NCBI RefSeq assembly: GCF_000004195.4
Contig: NC_030678.2
Span: forward strand, 62,341,378-62,405,377
Length of the DNA: 64,000 bases
Direction: 5' to 3'
Source: Xenopus tropicalis
Taxonomy: Eukaryota; Chordata; Amphibia; Anura; Pipidae
Shown here: positions 1 through 64,000 of the stretch, one piece after another
Numbering within the stretch: position 1 is the first letter of the stretch
Layout: each line of letters starts with the position of its first letter
Translations under genes and position numbers: made by a program
Notes under the pieces: model-generated
Database searches by the model: none
What the model was told of the DNA's origin: nothing
The model's input: only the letters and a program-made list of their open reading frames with translations

Positions 1-196
1 TGCTATAGCCAATAATATATATAGCAAGGCTTTATGAAACCAAAAATTGGTTTGAACTTAAAAAGATATCTAATAATCTTTGTATTTGTGTTTGTTTGTA
101 GAAATTGTTTCCTTTTTTCTCTATTGCACAACAGTCAGTTGTTTTATTTCTTGATTTAATTCACTAATAAAATCAGTTGCTTTTTATTTCTTTTAG

Positions 197-62146
<61,950 letters not shown>

Positions 62147-64000
62147 CTGTTAGGTGCATATATATTGGCCAATTCAGCTGAGCCTGAGACTATAAATGTT
62201 TCTGCATGAAGAATGGTTGGGATTTTATTGCAGTGAATAGTCTTCCTGAAGATTACGATACACGTGAATTTGTGGCCTTGTCCTGCTGCACTTCTACTTT
62301 TGTGCTGCTAAAATGAAGACAAATTGGTCAGACGGTTCTGCGATGCTGAAATTATTTCTTTAACATTGTTGATGTGGTAATAACATGCCCACATTGCATC
62401 TTATTACTATGCCATGTGATCTATCTGCTCTTTATCCTCAAACTAATCAGCTTTTAAAATTGTTCCTTACTTAAGTCAAAATCCATGGTTTTATGAAATA
62501 TTGGATTAGCATGTTGCATGTTTACATACAGAAATGAATAGGCTTGTGCCAGTCAAGGCAAAAAAGAGCACTAACAGAAAATGCCCATTAACGCTAGTAA
62601 AATCTGACATTTTTTTCTATGTATATTTTACATTCTGTAAAATATGGTTTGTATTCCATGACAGAAACTTTAAGCATATGACATATTTCATACAACCATA
62701 AAAGTTATACTGCTGGATTGGTGTAGACCACATTCTCTACCAAGTAGTTATCTTGTAGTAATGACTGTATTAATGTATGTCATTTTTTCTGGAGAGGAAT
62801 TCTTTATGCAGTAAAATTAGCATCTTGCTTATCAGATATTTAATTTAATGACTTCACATAATTTAATTCTACTTCTTTGAGAACTATAAACATGCTTTAG
62901 AAAGGAAAATATTTCTGTATGCGCAAAATTTGATCTTTGAAGCCAAGTAATGACTCTTCAGTTGCATGCACTGGTCAGGACAGTACATTCTTGCTTTTCA
63001 TTATGTGTAAGTTCTGCATCAAAACAATCTAATACTTCTAGGCTGCCATAAATTGGGATTCTTTTTCCTTCATGGATCAGTAAGCAAACGTCACTGTATT
63101 CATATTGTAATCTCCCAGTACATTTATGTTATAGGATTTAGGAGTTTCTGAAGTCACTCGCTATTATGGTTTTTTTAAAAACAATTTTAAAAATGAGACA
63201 CCCCTTCAGAAAAAGGTTGCAGAGTAGGATTAAAAGGTATGTTAAGTTTAAGTATGATGAAGGCACTGATATTCTGAGATAATTTTAAGTATTTTTACAT
63301 TTTGTGGCTGAAATTTAAAATATCTGTTTCCATGGGTCAGTGTTAACAGTTTTATTCTAAAGCAAGATGTATTTATTTTATTTTTTTGGTTACTTCTTTT
63401 TCTTTTAAGGCCCTATCCCGTCTGTTATTTTAACCACTTAACCAGATAACATTTTACATTTCAAAGAGCAGAACTGCAAAACAATATGTTCACCAAAGCA
63501 AAATCTACAAAAAAAAAATGAGGACCCATTGTAGATTGACTTAAAATGTCAGTCTAAGATGATGAAGAGATGACTTACTTTACACCTGAAAATAATATGT
63601 ACATTTAGTGGCTGAACTTGAATTTTTTTTCTCAACGTACCTGGGACGTACTGCTTTTTGAAGATAAACACTAAGTCATTTATCAACATTCAAATTCAGG
63701 TTTTTATCACAATTCAAGTTTTTTTTGCAGAAAAATCAAATCACAAATTTGAATTCAAGTTTCTAATTTTTGAGCAAAACATTCTTTAAAGTCTGTATCT
63801 AAAAGCTGGCGAGTTCATGAAGAACTCAAAGGGAAATGTATGTGCAAATTATGTGCAAGTTCAATTTTTTAATTACAGTTTTCAAGATTAATATGAAATT
63901 TGGCAGACTCATTTAAAATGATAGGTAGAATCTGATTCATCTGTTTTGCATGCTTTGCATGATCAAGCTTTTGAAATTTGAGTTTTTAAATAAAAAAGTA
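62147..64000 (+). other. magi3: magi3 3' untranslated region (probably to near the window end)
   Basis: This follows the magi3 stop directly, is AT-rich and lacks the MITEs that fill the introns, which fits exonic 3' UTR. An AU-rich stretch ATTTATTTTATTT lies at 63371-63383. No second gene is visible. The exact cleavage site is not in view, so the extent is inferred. Confidence 0.7.
63989..63994 (+). promoter_or_regulatory. magi3: candidate polyadenylation signal AATAAA
   Basis: A canonical AATAAA hexamer lies 1.84 kb after the stop codon and six bases from the window end, so a downstream GU-rich element cannot be checked. It is a candidate only. Confidence 0.5.

Overview
This is vertebrate nuclear DNA, almost certainly from a clawed frog (Xenopus; I cannot tell which species). 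It is AT-rich, with short exons separated by long introns. The introns are packed with TTAA-flanked foldback MITEs whose ends read TTAAAGGRR (the Xenopus T2/Kolobok type), Tc1/mariner elements, hAT and Harbinger-like MITEs and a DIRS-type retroelement remnant.

The window holds one host gene on the + strand: the 3' two thirds of magi3, a membrane-associated guanylate kinase with WW and PDZ domains. Sixteen coding exons (197-276 to 60633-62146) all have AG/GT borders and join in one uninterrupted frame of 1286 codons plus a TAA stop. In order they encode the end of WW1, WW2, PDZ1 to PDZ5 and a long basic/acidic tail. The start codon, PDZ0, the guanylate-kinase-like domain and most of WW1 lie upstream of base 1. 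The 3' UTR runs from 62147 towards the window end, where an AATAAA sits at 63989-63994. Residue numbers below are local: residue 1 is the first complete codon, at 198-200.

Layout. 1-6473: WW1 exon, then an intron with foldback MITEs. 6474-22627: WW2 exon and a 16-kb intron with a decayed Tc1 copy and many MITEs. 22628-28127: WW2 end, PDZ1, PDZ2, a 32-nt microexon and a proline-rich linker. 29334-32612: PDZ3. 32613-36945: an intron carrying DIRS fragments. 36946-38828: PDZ4. 38829-45984: a 7-kb intron with a hAT MITE that keeps a perfect 8-bp target duplication. 45985-47713: linker and first half of PDZ5. 47714-56660: an intron with a near-identical inverted MITE pair and an almost intact Tc1 element. 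56661-62146: end of PDZ5 and the tail exon.

The gene product is a junctional scaffold, and nothing else in the window looks like a host gene. I found no tRNA, rRNA, CRISPR array or second gene. The most notable points are the lysine/glutamate repeat expansion in the magi3 tail, the nested transposon layers, an inverted repeat pair within one intron, direct repeats flanking an in-frame PDZ4 exon, and a small insertion with a 13-bp target duplication and Penelope-like tail features. I see no clear evidence of a wholly undescribed biological system.
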